DNA of 64,000 bases from Oleiphilus messinensis (lineage in GTDB: Bacteria; Pseudomonadota; Gammaproteobacteria; Pseudomonadales; Oleiphilaceae): assembly GCF_002162375.1 (NCBI RefSeq), contig NZ_CP021425.1:6079276-6143275 (forward strand). Direction: 5' to 3'. The position numbers were made by a program, and so were the translations under genes. This document shows positions 33,775 through 43,102 of this stretch, piece after piece (positions within the stretch are counted from its first letter, which is position 1; the number at the start of each line of letters is the position of its first letter). Below the pieces are notes generated by a model. It had not been told where the DNA came from, did not search any database, and saw only the letters and a program-made list of their open reading frames with translations.

Positions 33775-34854
33775 ATGTTGGATGATTTGGCCCAACGGGG
33801 TTTTCTACCTCGGCAAGATCCAGCGACTGATTTTCAGCGGCATAGCGAACTGCATGCACTGGATCAACTGGGACGGGATCTGCCGAGCTTGCTGTTGGAA
33901 AACGATTTCCGACAATTTGCTTGTGCTTTAACCCTCCCCCATTGGCCGGAACATACCGTCACCGAAGCATCACTCCCTGAATTACGACTTTATTACGTGC
34001 GTTTAGGTTTTCTGGCATCTGCTTATATTAATCAAGTCGGACAAGCGCAGGCCAAAATCCTGCCAAAAAACATTGCGGTACCACTGGTTGCAGCCTGCAA
34101 GTTATTAAAACGCCCCCCGATACTGAGTTACGACGGCTATGCACTCTATAATTGGAAACGTTTCAATATCAACAAGCCTATTGCCCTCGGAAACATTGAT
34201 ACGATTCAGAATTTTGTCCATCTATATGACGAACACTGGTTTATTCTGGTTCACGTTGAGATCGAGGCAAAGGCAGCACTGTTACTGTCGGCAATCGAGC
34301 ATTTTATTGCCCATGACAATAGCGATATAGATAGTACGCTGAACGCGATTCTCAGCGCCATGGAAGACATGGTCAGCACGCTGAAACGTATCCCGGAGCG
34401 TATGTCGCCTGATCTGTATTTCAGCCACTTTCGTCCGTATATCCGCTTTTTTGAGCATGTCGAATATGAAGGTACCGATATCGGCACAATCGATTTTCGC
34501 GGCGAAACCGGCGCACAAAGCAGTATCATTCCCGTGCTGGTGAGCTTTCTTAAAATTCCCCATGAAGCGACGGAACTAACAGACCATTTGCGCGATATGC
34601 GTCGCTATATGCCAATCAGCCACGTAACCTTTTTGGAACAGGTGGAAAAAACCACCGATATTCGCCTGCGCTGCGATAAAACGCTTTATAACAATACCCT
34701 TGAAGCGATCGCACAATTTCGGGAAATTCACTATCAATGGGCAATCGAGTATATCGACAAACACGTTGCCGATCCGAGAGGTACCGGCGGCACCCCCTAC
34801 ATGCGCTGGCTCAAGCAGCTCATTGATGAAACCCGGGGCTTTAAAATTCAGTAA
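33775..34854 (+). CDS. Indoleamine 2,3-dioxygenase-family heme protein
   Basis: A 359-residue protein of the IDO family, which cleaves the indole ring of tryptophan to N-formylkynurenine. The diagnostic motifs are IDFRGETGAQSSIIP (about 238-252), the proximal heme His in REIHYQWAIEYI (about 324) and GTGGTPYMRWLKQL at the C-terminus. Bacterial members are less studied than TDO, and some act poorly on tryptophan. I choose the ATG at 33775, 6 bases after GAGAG. No kynurenine-pathway genes are adjacent. Confidence 0.85.
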   Translation: MLDDLAQRGFLPRQDPATDFQRHSELHALDQLGRDLPSLLLENDFRQFACALTLPHWPEHTVTEASLPELRLYYVRLGFLASAYINQVGQAQAKILPKNIAVPLVAACKLLKRPPILSYDGYALYNWKRFNINKPIALGNIDTIQNFVHLYDEHWFILVHVEIEAKAALLLSAIEHFIAHDNSDIDSTLNAILSAMEDMVSTLKRIPERMSPDLYFSHFRPYIRFFEHVEYEGTDIGTIDFRGETGAQSSIIPVLVSFLKIPHEATELTDHLRDMRRYMPISHVTFLEQVEKTTDIRLRCDKTLYNNTLEAIAQFREIHYQWAIEYIDKHVADPRGTGGTPYMRWLKQLIDETRGFKIQ

Positions 34855-35122
34855 CCGTTACCGGGTATCAACTCCACCAATTTTTATCGCACTGTAAATA
34901 TTTACAAAATATAAAAAGCACAGAAACATACAAAACCTCGCCAAAACAAAGAAAAAATAAGGCGTACTGATTTCAGAGCCTTAAAAATCACACTTTTATT
35001 TCTTTTGAACTCTAACTAAAATTAACGATAAGCATCAAACTTACACTCACGCTGAATACTCGCATTAGTTGAGGGAATCGTATCGAGTTAACAACACAGC
35101 ACTTAAATAAGGGCCACAATTC

Positions 35123-36697
35123 ATGATTTCTGAAGACAAATACAGTATCGAAAATACTGATTATTCTGTCGGCCAGGACAATGTGCAAAAATGGGGATTT
35201 GATGTCCACAACCCTGTTTTTGCCGTTAGCGCCGGCTTGATTCTCCTCTTTCTCGTTGCCACCTTGGTCAGCGATGCCTCCGCGGCCAAAGCCGCCCTCG
35301 ATGGCCTGAAATGGAAAATCATTGCCAACTTCGATGTATTGTTTATCTGGGCGGGAAATATTTTCCTGATTTTCTGTCTGGCACTGATCTTTTCACCTTA
35401 CGGGAAAATTCGCTTGGGGGGCGACACCGCCGTTCCCGAACACTCCATGATTTCGTGGCTGTCCATGCTCTTCGCAGCCGGTATGGGCATTGGACTGATG
35501 TTCTGGAGTGTCGCTGAACCCGTAGCCTATTTTACCGGCTGGTATAAAACGCCTTTAAACGTCGCCGCGAATAGCAGTGAAGCCGCAGACCTTGCCTTGG
35601 GGGCGACGATGTTTCACTGGGGCCTGCACCCGTGGGCGATCTATGGTGTGGTTGCGTTATCCATGGCCTTTTTTGCCTACAATAAGGGACTGCCATTATC
35701 AATCCGCTCTATTTTTTATCCCCTTCTCGGAGATCGGACCTGGGGTTGGCCCGGCCACATCGTCGATATTCTTGCCGTACTGGCGACACTATTCGGGCTG
35801 GCCACATCCCTTGGCCTGGGTGCTCAGCAAGCCTCGAGTGGCATCAATCATGTTTTTGGTACCGATGGCGGCACCGGATTACAAATTCTGGTCATAATTG
35901 GTGTGACGGCACTTGCCATTATCTCCGTGGTGCGCGGTATCGACGGAGGCGTAAAGGTTCTCAGCAATATCAACATGATTGTCGCATTTGCTCTGCTGAT
36001 TTTTGTAGCCCTGGTTGCATTTGCGGTCACAATGGGCACCATACCAAAGACATTAGGTGCCTACCTGGAAAATATTATCCCCCTGAGTAATCCCCACGGG
36101 CGGGAGGATGAAGCCTGGTTTCAGGGCTGGACCGTATTTTACTGGGCGTGGTGGATATCCTGGTCACCTTTTGTGGGGATGTTCATTGCCCGAGTGTCTA
36201 AGGGGCGTACTGTCCGGCAATTCTTAATCGCCGTACTGATTGTGCCAACCTTGATTACGGTACTGTGGATGTCTGTCTTTGGCGGTCTGGCAATAGATCA
36301 GGTAATTAATAAAGTGGGTACGCTGGGATCGGATGGACTGACCGAAGTTCCCCTGGCGATGTTCCAAATGTTTGAACAACTGCCCTTTAGTACTCTGCTG
36401 TCCATTATCGCCATTGTATTGGTGTTGGTATTTTTTATTACTTCATCCGACTCGGGGTCATTGGTGATCGACAGTATTACCGCCGGAGGCAAGATCGATG
36501 CGCCAGTGACACAACGTATATTCTGGGCGGCAATTGAAGGTGCGATTGCCGCCGCTTTGCTCTGGATAGGCGGGACAGAAGCCATTCAAGCACTGCAGGC
36601 TGGTGCAATTTCTACAGGTTTACCCTTCACGATCGTATTGCTCTTGATGTGTGTCAGCCTGATTCTGGGCTTCAGAACAGAGCGTTTTAATCACTAA
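35123..36697 (+). CDS. BCCT-family transporter (choline/betaine/carnitine)
   Basis: A 524-residue secondary transporter with 12 membrane helices. Family motifs include GMGIGLMFWSVAEPVAYFTGW, FYWAWWISWSPFVGMFIARVSKGRT and ITSSDSGSLVID. BCCT carriers take up choline, glycine betaine, carnitine or ectoine, usually for osmoprotection. It lacks the long C-terminal tail of BetT-type proteins. The 268-base AT-rich leader upstream holds no other gene. A hairpin follows the stop. Confidence 0.93.
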   Translation: MISEDKYSIENTDYSVGQDNVQKWGFDVHNPVFAVSAGLILLFLVATLVSDASAAKAALDGLKWKIIANFDVLFIWAGNIFLIFCLALIFSPYGKIRLGGDTAVPEHSMISWLSMLFAAGMGIGLMFWSVAEPVAYFTGWYKTPLNVAANSSEAADLALGATMFHWGLHPWAIYGVVALSMAFFAYNKGLPLSIRSIFYPLLGDRTWGWPGHIVDILAVLATLFGLATSLGLGAQQASSGINHVFGTDGGTGLQILVIIGVTALAIISVVRGIDGGVKVLSNINMIVAFALLIFVALVAFAVTMGTIPKTLGAYLENIIPLSNPHGREDEAWFQGWTVFYWAWWISWSPFVGMFIARVSKGRTVRQFLIAVLIVPTLITVLWMSVFGGLAIDQVINKVGTLGSDGLTEVPLAMFQMFEQLPFSTLLSIIAIVLVLVFFITSSDSGSLVIDSITAGGKIDAPVTQRIFWAAIEGAIAAALLWIGGTEAIQALQAGAISTGLPFTIVLLLMCVSLILGFRTERFNH

Positions 36698-36705
36698 TCC
36701 AGGGC

Positions 36706-36741
36706 ATGCGGTGGTGTAACTGGTCGAGTTCACCACCGCAT
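36706..36741 (+). terminator. 11-bp perfect stem after the BCCT gene
   Basis: ATGCGGTGGTG (36706-36716) and CACCACCGCAT (36731-36741) enclose a 14-base loop, 8 bases after the stop codon. No T run follows immediately; an AAAAAATT stretch lies 10 bases beyond. Confidence 0.6.
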
Positions 36742-36784
36742 CAATCCGGCAAAAAATTCTTGCACACTGGTTTAACTGAGCAAT

Positions 36785-36856
36785 ACTCCCTAAAAGGGAG
36801 TTGACCTCAGTCATTGCCAAGCTTGAGATCTTGCGCTAAAAACTCCCCTTTTTTTT
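36785..36856 (+). promoter_or_regulatory. Leader with alternative hairpins and a T8 run before the PAS-PAS receptor gene
   Basis: ACTCCC/GGGAGT (36785-36801) forms a small hairpin. Its right arm AAGGGAGTT can instead pair with AACTCCCCTT at 36841-36850, which runs straight into eight T residues (36849-36856). The arrangement resembles a terminator/antiterminator and ends 23 bases before the ATG at 36880. Confidence 0.45.
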
Positions 36857-36879
36857 GATTCCTCAACACAGGTGTAACC

Positions 36880-38184
36880 ATGTTTTTTTCCAAGCATAAA
36901 CAGCAATTGGACACCATGCGACAGCAAATGCAGGAGGCACAGGATTTCGTCGATGCGGTCAAAGCACATAATGCAGTCATCGAATTTTTACCTGATGGTA
37001 CCATTCAGGATGCGAATGATGCTTTTCTGGCCGTCGTCGGCTATCAGCGCAACGAAATCATTGGCAAACATCACCGGATGTTTTGTTCTCCCGAGTACGC
37101 TAACAGCACGGAATATAAAACATTCTGGAGCGACTTGAATCGTGGCTTATTCAATTCCGGATCGTTCCAACGCATGAACAAACAAGGTAAAGCGCTTTGG
37201 TTACGGGCCACTTACTTCCCAATTACCCGCGATGGCAAAGTCTACAAAGTCATCAAATTTGCCCAAGACGTCACCACAAACACATTGCAACGAAAAGATC
37301 AGGAAGCCATCCTCGAAGCGCTCGATCGCTCTTTAGCAGTGATTGAATTCACCCCGACCGGGGAAATCCTCCATGCTAACAACAACTTTTTGAACACCGT
37401 CGGCTACAGCCTCGATGAAATCAAAAACCGGCACCATCGCCTGTTCTGTTATGACAGTTTCTATCAGGATCACCCTCACTTTTGGGACGATCTCGCCAAG
37501 GGGCGATTTCAATCGGGCAAATTCGAACGAAAACACAAAAATGGTTCACGCATCTGTTTGGAAGCAACCTATAACCCTGTGCAAGGACCAAATGGAAAGG
37601 TCGATCGCGTGATCAAGTTCGCAACCGATACCACGGCGCAGGTCGAACATGATGAAGCGGTACACGAAGCCTCCCGAATCGCCCATGACACCTCGGTCAA
37701 AACCGTGCAAATTTCCGTTGAAGGCTCCGGGTTACTGCAAAACAGTGTGCACATCTCAAGCACTATTTCCGGTAGAATTGATGAAGCGACCGACTTGATT
37801 CGGCAGTTACATGACAAATCGGGTGAAATCTCGGCCATCGTGACCACCATCAGCAGCATCGCCGAACAAACCAACTTACTCGCACTCAATGCGGCGATCG
37901 AAGCCGCCCGTGCCGGGGAACATGGCAGAGGCTTTGCCGTGGTTGCCGATGAAGTGCGCAGCCTTGCATCTCGCACCAATACCTCGACCATCGAGATTGA
38001 AGAGATGGTCAAAACCAATGAAGGACTGACAGAAGAAGCGATGAACCGGATGAATGATATCCGGGAACAAGCCATGGAAGCAGGAGACTTGATCAATAAA
38101 GCATCAGGTGTGATCGGCGAAATCCGTGACGGAGCTGAAAACGTTGCCCAAACCGTTGCGACTCTGGCTCAACATCAAAATTAG
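36880..38184 (+). CDS. Soluble PAS-PAS methyl-accepting protein (BdlA/Aer-like)
   Basis: A 434-residue cytoplasmic chemoreceptor-like protein without membrane segments: a short N-terminal helix, two PAS domains with the same motif ([10 protein letters not shown] near 66 and [10 protein letters not shown] near 186), then an MCP signalling helix hairpin with the conserved tip [32 protein letters not shown]. The architecture and length match Pseudomonas BdlA (biofilm dispersion) more than Aer. It may relay redox, oxygen or ligand state to the CheA/W system at 50-56 kb. It is preceded by a possible attenuator. Confidence 0.88.
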   Translation: MFFSKHKQQLDTMRQQMQEAQDFVDAVKAHNAVIEFLPDGTIQDANDAFLAVVGYQRNEIIGKHHRMFCSPEYANSTEYKTFWSDLNRGLFNSGSFQRMNKQGKALWLRATYFPITRDGKVYKVIKFAQDVTTNTLQRKDQEAILEALDRSLAVIEFTPTGEILHANNNFLNTVGYSLDEIKNRHHRLFCYDSFYQDHPHFWDDLAKGRFQSGKFERKHKNGSRICLEATYNPVQGPNGKVDRVIKFATDTTAQVEHDEAVHEASRIAHDTSVKTVQISVEGSGLLQNSVHISSTISGRIDEATDLIRQLHDKSGEISAIVTTISSIAEQTNLLALNAAIEAARAGEHGRGFAVVADEVRSLASRTNTSTIEIEEMVKTNEGLTEEAMNRMNDIREQAMEAGDLINKASGVIGEIRDGAENVAQTVATLAQHQN

Positions 38185-38202
38185 TCAGGTTTGGCGCACA
38201 GG

Positions 38203-38949
38203 TCATGTACCCGTTGCGTCGCCCTTGCTGAGCGCGATAATGTCCAATATTGCTTGAGTGACTTTATCGCTCTCCGACAACTGGGGAAAGTGTGCGCTTT
38301 GCGTACACTGAATCTGTTTGCTCCGAGTGGAAAGTGAAACGAGCTCGTGCTGATAACGACAATGCAGAGCAAATGACGCCATCGGGACTAATGGCAGCTT
38401 TTGCGTTCCCGTGATAACCCGAATGGGGATATCGGGAAACGAGCCCGCAGCCTCAAGTTGTTGTAAGGTCAAATCAAGACTTTCATCTTCCGAGTATTTA
38501 AAAGGATCAAACCACTTCTCCAGAGACTTCAAGCCCTGGTTTAGCGCATGTAACAAAACAGGCGCACGATGTTTCCGGTGCTGGGCAATTTCATCAGGGT
38601 GGGCCGCATCCACAAACACAGCCCCCGCAACAGCATCAGGATAGTGACGGGCAAAGAGTTGGGCGAATATGCCCCCCAAAGAGTGTGCGACAAGCACGCA
38701 CGGCATCGGTAATGCCAATTCCCCACAGAGCGCATGCAGATCCTCAATGATCTGCATGCCGTGCTGATTCTGCAAGGTCTCGGCTGAAGTCCCCACACTT
38801 GGGCGGTTATATAACAAGACCTGGCATGTATCGGCTATTTCCGGATAGACCTGATCCCAGCTGGAGTAAGGCATACGGAATCCATTGATAAAAATGACTG
38901 AAGGCAAGCCGGTGCCGAGAACCTGGTACTCAACTAAATCACAGAGCAT
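38203..38949 (-). CDS. Alpha/beta hydrolase
   Basis: A 248-residue alpha/beta hydrolase. The oxyanion region is VIFINGFRMP, the nucleophile elbow is AHSLGG (Ser near residue 93) and the C-terminal catalytic His is in TQSAHFPQLSE. The substrate is unknown. The start is placed at the ATG at 38949; GTG and TTG codons just upstream are alternatives. Its 3' end faces the PAS receptor gene. Confidence 0.8.
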   Translation of the reverse strand: MLCDLVEYQVLGTGLPSVIFINGFRMPYSSWDQVYPEIADTCQVLLYNRPSVGTSAETLQNQHGMQIIEDLHALCGELALPMPCVLVAHSLGGIFAQLFARHYPDAVAGAVFVDAAHPDEIAQHRKHRAPVLLHALNQGLKSLEKWFDPFKYSEDESLDLTLQQLEAAGSFPDIPIRVITGTQKLPLVPMASFALHCRYQHELVSLSTRSKQIQCTQSAHFPQLSESDKVTQAILDIIALSKGDATGT

Positions 38950-39050
38950 GTTCACCAAAAGCGTTCCTGAAGCTGTTTATCGACTGATCAACCTTCTTTC
39001 AAGCATAACATCCGGAACCCATATTCGCCTGTTAAGTTTTGTGCCAATTC

Positions 39051-39449
39051 TCAAGCCAATTTGCGAACGCCAAAATCGGGATACAATGCTTTCAACTCTA
39101 ACCAGGCAACCACGGCGACGAAAACCGCGATCGCTGACCACACCAAAAGCCCCGTTAGCGAGAACCAGGCAGCGAAAACCGGGAGAATGATAATCGTCGA
39201 GACCACCCAGGCCCAATCAGCCATCATGATCCATTTTGCAAACCGGAAATTAATCGCTTTGCGCGTTGCAACGTAAAGTACATCGAGGCCAAAAAAAGCC
39301 AGGAATACACCCAAAGCCTCATAAATGATTGGCGGAAAAGATCCCAACAACCGAGCCCAGGTTTCACTGAAAACGAAAAGTTCAAAAGCACAAACAAACG
39401 AAAATATAACGTTAACGAGCAGTATCTTTTTCAATCTGATCTGATTCAT
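39051..39449 (-). CDS. Four-helix membrane protein of unknown function
   Basis: A 132-residue protein with four hydrophobic segments (about 10-28, 40-60, 73-92 and 98-118). No family is recognised. It is transcribed divergently from the XRE regulator at 39604 across a 154-base gap that carries a perfect palindrome, so it is a likely target of that regulator. Confidence 0.7.
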   Translation of the reverse strand: MNQIRLKKILLVNVIFSFVCAFELFVFSETWARLLGSFPPIIYEALGVFLAFFGLDVLYVATRKAINFRFAKWIMMADWAWVVSTIIILPVFAAWFSLTGLLVWSAIAVFVAVVAWLELKALYPDFGVRKLA

Positions 39450-39523
39450 GGCGTGATCTCCTGATAATCATTGCTTATTTTCCTGTTCAGACACATTTTC
39501 GGGTCACATAGGTTATGCTCGCA

Positions 39524-39540
39524 ATTACCTCAGAGGTAAT
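39524..39540. promoter_or_regulatory. 8-1-8 palindrome, candidate operator of the XRE regulator
   Basis: ATTACCTC and GAGGTAAT flank a single central A in the divergent promoter region between the membrane protein and XRE genes. Its position 64 bases before the XRE start suits autoregulation. Confidence 0.6.
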
Positions 39541-39603
39541 GTAGTTCTGGATGGCACGCGCTAAACTAGTACACAAACCCATGAATCAGGAGACCAGACC
39601 AAG

Positions 39604-40395
39604 ATGGCGGCATTTGGCAACATGTTACGGGAAATACGGAAAGCAAAGCGATTAAGCCAACTCGATCTGGCCGTTGAGTCCGAGGTCTCTACCCGCCATA
39701 TCAGTTTCCTGGAAACTGGCCGGGCAAAACCCAGCCGGGAAATGATTTTACATTTGGCACGACAACTCGATATTCCATTCAAGGAAACCAATATGTTATT
39801 AGCCGCAGCGGGCTTTGCGCATCAATACCGGGAAAGTAACATTGCTGATCCGGGACTGGCCAATATCCGCAATGCACTGAATTTTATGTTGCAATCAAAC
39901 GAACCCTATCCCGCCATTGTACTTGATGCCCAATGGAATATTCTAATGGCGAATCAAGCCCAACAACGCATTGTACAAAAGCTTGTCGCCCTGGGGGCCA
40001 AGTTTCCCCCCACCTTCAACATCATGGAACATTTCATGGCGGAGGAGGGATATCGACAATTTGTGACGAACTGGGATGAAGTGGTAGTCATCCTGTTACA
40101 ACGCATGCACAAGGAACATCTACTCAGTGCACGGCGGGACGAGCCCAATACTCAGCTTGAAAAGCTATTAACCTTTCCCGGTGTACCAACGGATTGGCTC
40201 AGCCGGGATATTGGTGACAAATCTCACCCACTTGTTGAAGTGCGCCTGGAAATTGAGGGGCAGGCCTTGGGGATATTCTCGACCATTGCCACCTTCGGCA
40301 CCCCACTGGATGTAACCTTGCAAGATATTCGCATCGAGCACTACTTTCCAGCAGATGAAAACACCCGGCTTTTTTTCGAAAACCTCACCCATTAA
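39604..40395 (+). CDS. XRE-family regulator with MmyB-like ligand-binding domain
   Basis: A 263-residue regulator. The N-terminal HTH_XRE is clear (LREIRKAKRLSQLDLAVESEVSTRHISFLETGRAKPSREMILHLARQL, about 9-56). The remainder matches the MmyB-like, PAS-resembling ligand domain common in this subfamily (AIVLDAQWNILMANQAQQRI). The effector is unknown. AGGAGA lies about 11 bases upstream of the ATG. The divergent gene and shared palindrome suggest local control. Confidence 0.87.
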   Translation: MAAFGNMLREIRKAKRLSQLDLAVESEVSTRHISFLETGRAKPSREMILHLARQLDIPFKETNMLLAAAGFAHQYRESNIADPGLANIRNALNFMLQSNEPYPAIVLDAQWNILMANQAQQRIVQKLVALGAKFPPTFNIMEHFMAEEGYRQFVTNWDEVVVILLQRMHKEHLLSARRDEPNTQLEKLLTFPGVPTDWLSRDIGDKSHPLVEVRLEIEGQALGIFSTIATFGTPLDVTLQDIRIEHYFPADENTRLFFENLTH

Positions 40396-40569
40396 GGCGA
40401 GCCCATCGAGACAGATTACAACAGGTAGTGCCAGAAACAGGCGCGTGGATTTTTGAAACGTGAGAAAATCACCGCGCAAACGTTGCAACAAAGTCCAGAA
40501 ACACTCACAATTCCTTGCCTGACCCAATGATGATAGTCGTCATAGCGATTTAACAGAGTTTCCCGAGAT

Positions 40570-42309
40570 ATGAATATTCGCAAGATCCTTAGCTCCAAAG
40601 TCCAGTCCGCAATGGAAAAAGCCGGTATACCTGGCGAATTTTCCCCCAATATTACTCCCAGTAAGAACCCTAATTTCGGGGATTATCAGGCGAATGGGGT
40701 GATGTCTGCGGCAAAGGCGAGAAAAACCAATCCTCGGGAACTGGCTACCCAGATCGTCGCCCAGCTCGATCTCGAAGGTATTGCCGACAAAGTTGAAATC
40801 GCAGGTCCGGGCTTTATCAATATCCACCTTGCACCAGCCTACCTCGCCACATCACTGGAAGCGTCTCTGGCAGATGATCGTCTCGGTGTGGAAACGGCCG
40901 CGACTCCGCAAACAGTCGTAATCGATTATTCCGCCCCGAATCTGGCAAAAGAGATGCACGTTGGTCACTTACGCTCCACAATTATTGGTGACGCTCAAGC
41001 GCGCTTAATGACCTTTTTTGGTCACAACGTCGTACGCCAGAATCATATTGGTGACTGGGGAACACAATTTGGCATGCTGACCGCCGAGCTGGAAGAAACC
41101 CTGCAAGGCGAGGGCATGAGCAATTTCCAACTGAAAGACTTGGAGAGCTTCTATCAGCAATCCAAAAAACACTTTGACGAAGACCCGGAGTTTGCCGATA
41201 AAGCCCGGGATTATGTCGTTAAACTCCAGGGCGGGGATGAAAACGTACTGAAACTCTGGCAACAATTTATCGACTTGTCACTACAACACAGTGAAGAGCT
41301 GTATGACAAGCTCAACGTGTCATTGACTCGGAATGATGTGTACGGCGAAAGTGCTTACAACAATGACCTGCCTGTACTGGTAAAAGACCTGCAGGACAAG
41401 GGTCTGGTACAGGAAGACAACGGTGCACAGGTTGCTTTTCTGGATGAATTGGCCGACAAAGAAGGTAACCCTTCGGTCGTCATCGTGCAAAAACAGGGCG
41501 GTGGCTATCTCTATGCCACAACCGATCTGGCCGCCATTCGCTATCGCGTCAACACACTGAATGCGGATCGCGTTCTGTACTTTATCGATTCACGCCAGTC
41601 ATTGCACATGAAACAGGTTTTTACACTGGCACGCAAAGCAGGATTCGCCCCTGACGATCTGGAACTGACCCACTGTGCTTTCGGTACGATGATGGGCGAG
41701 GATGGAAAGCCCTTTAAAACCCGTTCTGGTGGTGTCGTCAAGCTGGCAGACTTGCTGGATGAAGCCATTGAGCGGGCTGGCACGCTGGTTGCCGATAAAA
41801 ATCCGGATCTGGAATCTGCGGAACGGGCCGACATTGCCCGAAAAGTCGCCATTGGTGCTGTAAAATATGCAGACCTGTCCAAAACACGGACAAACGATTA
41901 TATTTTCAGCTGGGATGCCATGCTCAGCTTTGAAGGCAATACCGCGCCTTACCTACAGTATGCCTATACCCGTATCCAATCCATATTCAGAAAAGCAGGT
42001 GTGACGCCTGACAGCATCTCCGGCCCGATTGTGTTATCCGCACCACAGGAGCGGGCACTTGGGGTGAAACTCGCTCAGTTTGAGGAGATGCTGGATCAAG
42101 TCAACCGGGAAGCACTGCCCCATTTGGTGTGCAGTTATCTGTATGATCTGGCCAGTCTATATATGAGCTTCTACGAACACTGTCCGGTTCTGAAGGACAA
42201 TGTGACGCCCGAAGACAGAGACAGCCGCCTGAAACTCTGCGCTCTGACCGCAGCAACGCTGAAGATCGGCCTTGACCTTCTGGGCATTGAAGTCATGGAT
42301 ATCATGTAA
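40570..42309 (+). CDS. argS: Arginyl-tRNA synthetase
   Basis: A 579-residue class I synthetase that charges tRNA-Arg. An N-terminal Add1 domain (about 1-95) recognises the tRNA D-loop. The HIGH signature is in [21 protein letters not shown], the KMSKS-like loop is PFKTRSGG, and the C-terminal DALR anticodon-binding domain ends in GIEVMDIM. Length matches the family. This is an essential core gene. Confidence 0.97.
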   Translation: MNIRKILSSKVQSAMEKAGIPGEFSPNITPSKNPNFGDYQANGVMSAAKARKTNPRELATQIVAQLDLEGIADKVEIAGPGFINIHLAPAYLATSLEASLADDRLGVETAATPQTVVIDYSAPNLAKEMHVGHLRSTIIGDAQARLMTFFGHNVVRQNHIGDWGTQFGMLTAELEETLQGEGMSNFQLKDLESFYQQSKKHFDEDPEFADKARDYVVKLQGGDENVLKLWQQFIDLSLQHSEELYDKLNVSLTRNDVYGESAYNNDLPVLVKDLQDKGLVQEDNGAQVAFLDELADKEGNPSVVIVQKQGGGYLYATTDLAAIRYRVNTLNADRVLYFIDSRQSLHMKQVFTLARKAGFAPDDLELTHCAFGTMMGEDGKPFKTRSGGVVKLADLLDEAIERAGTLVADKNPDLESAERADIARKVAIGAVKYADLSKTRTNDYIFSWDAMLSFEGNTAPYLQYAYTRIQSIFRKAGVTPDSISGPIVLSAPQERALGVKLAQFEEMLDQVNREALPHLVCSYLYDLASLYMSFYEHCPVLKDNVTPEDRDSRLKLCALTAATLKIGLDLLGIEVMDIM

Positions 42310-42361
42310 GCAGCCAATGCAGGCACTGCCGTAGAACCTAAAAACCTGGAGGCCCGTTTCC

Positions 42362-42925
42362 GTGGAAACAATTGCAGCAATATTGTCCCGTCGCTCGACC
42401 CCGAAGTTAACCGAGCCCGTACCCAATGACGACGAACTGCAACTGGTCATGCAGTGTGCATTAAGAGCGCCTGACCACGGGCGCTTACGTCCTTGGCGAT
42501 TTTTTGCCGTAACCGGCGATGATCGAATTAAATTGGGGGAGCTATACCTGCGTGCAGCCGAGCAAGACAATCCGGAACTGGATGAGAGTAAACGGGAAAA
42601 ACTGCTGAATATGCCAATGCGTGCCCCGATGTTAATCATTGCCATTGCTGAAGTCACGGAAGATCACAAGGTGCCCAGTATCGAACAGGTCGTATCCGTA
42701 GGCGCGGCGGTACAAAATATTCAATTGGCGCTCCATGATATGGGCTATGGCTGTATGTGGCGCACCGGCGAAATGGCGGAGAACAACTATATTAAAACGG
42801 CGATGGGTTTTAGTGCCAAGGATGAAATCGTCGGCTTTTTATACATCGGAACGCCAGAACAAGCACCCAAAGAGGTTCCGGCCCCTGAGCCCGGCGACTT
42901 TTTGACTCGCTGGCCCAGCCATTGA
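42362..42925 (+). CDS. Nitroreductase family protein (YdjA-like)
   Basis: A 187-residue flavoenzyme with FMN-contact motifs RRSTPKL at the N-terminus, ALRAPDHGRLRPWRF near 32-46 and SVGAAVQNIQLALHDMGYGCMWRTG near 110-134. It resembles the YdjA/TdsD branch of NAD(P)H-dependent nitroreductases. The start is GTG at 42362 with GGAGG about 10 bases upstream. It lies 52 bases after argS and may be co-transcribed with it. Confidence 0.88.
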   Translation: METIAAILSRRSTPKLTEPVPNDDELQLVMQCALRAPDHGRLRPWRFFAVTGDDRIKLGELYLRAAEQDNPELDESKREKLLNMPMRAPMLIIAIAEVTEDHKVPSIEQVVSVGAAVQNIQLALHDMGYGCMWRTGEMAENNYIKTAMGFSAKDEIVGFLYIGTPEQAPKEVPAPEPGDFLTRWPSH

Positions 42926-42940
42926 TCCCCTGATTCAACG

Positions 42941-42980
42941 CGCCAATACGGTTCTAAACCGAGCCTCATCCGCATTGGCG
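42941..42980 (+). terminator. Hairpin after the nitroreductase gene
   Basis: CGCCAATACGG and CCGCATTGGCG pair with one mismatch around an 18-base loop, 15 bases after the stop. No T run follows. Confidence 0.4.
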
Positions 42981-43102
42981 TGCATTTACATTCCCGTCTG
43001 GCATGAAAATCGCTTCAATACCCCACTTATTTCTATGAATTGCCGTTTTTTAGCTAAACTGAAAACAGCAGCCCCTAACTTTGAAGGTCATGGATTCTTG
43101 CA

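Noticed and set aside
36785-36856. c-di-GMP or other named riboswitch in the leader of the PAS-PAS gene
   Set aside because: Only two alternative short stems are visible; none of the conserved cores of riboswitch classes I know could be recognised.
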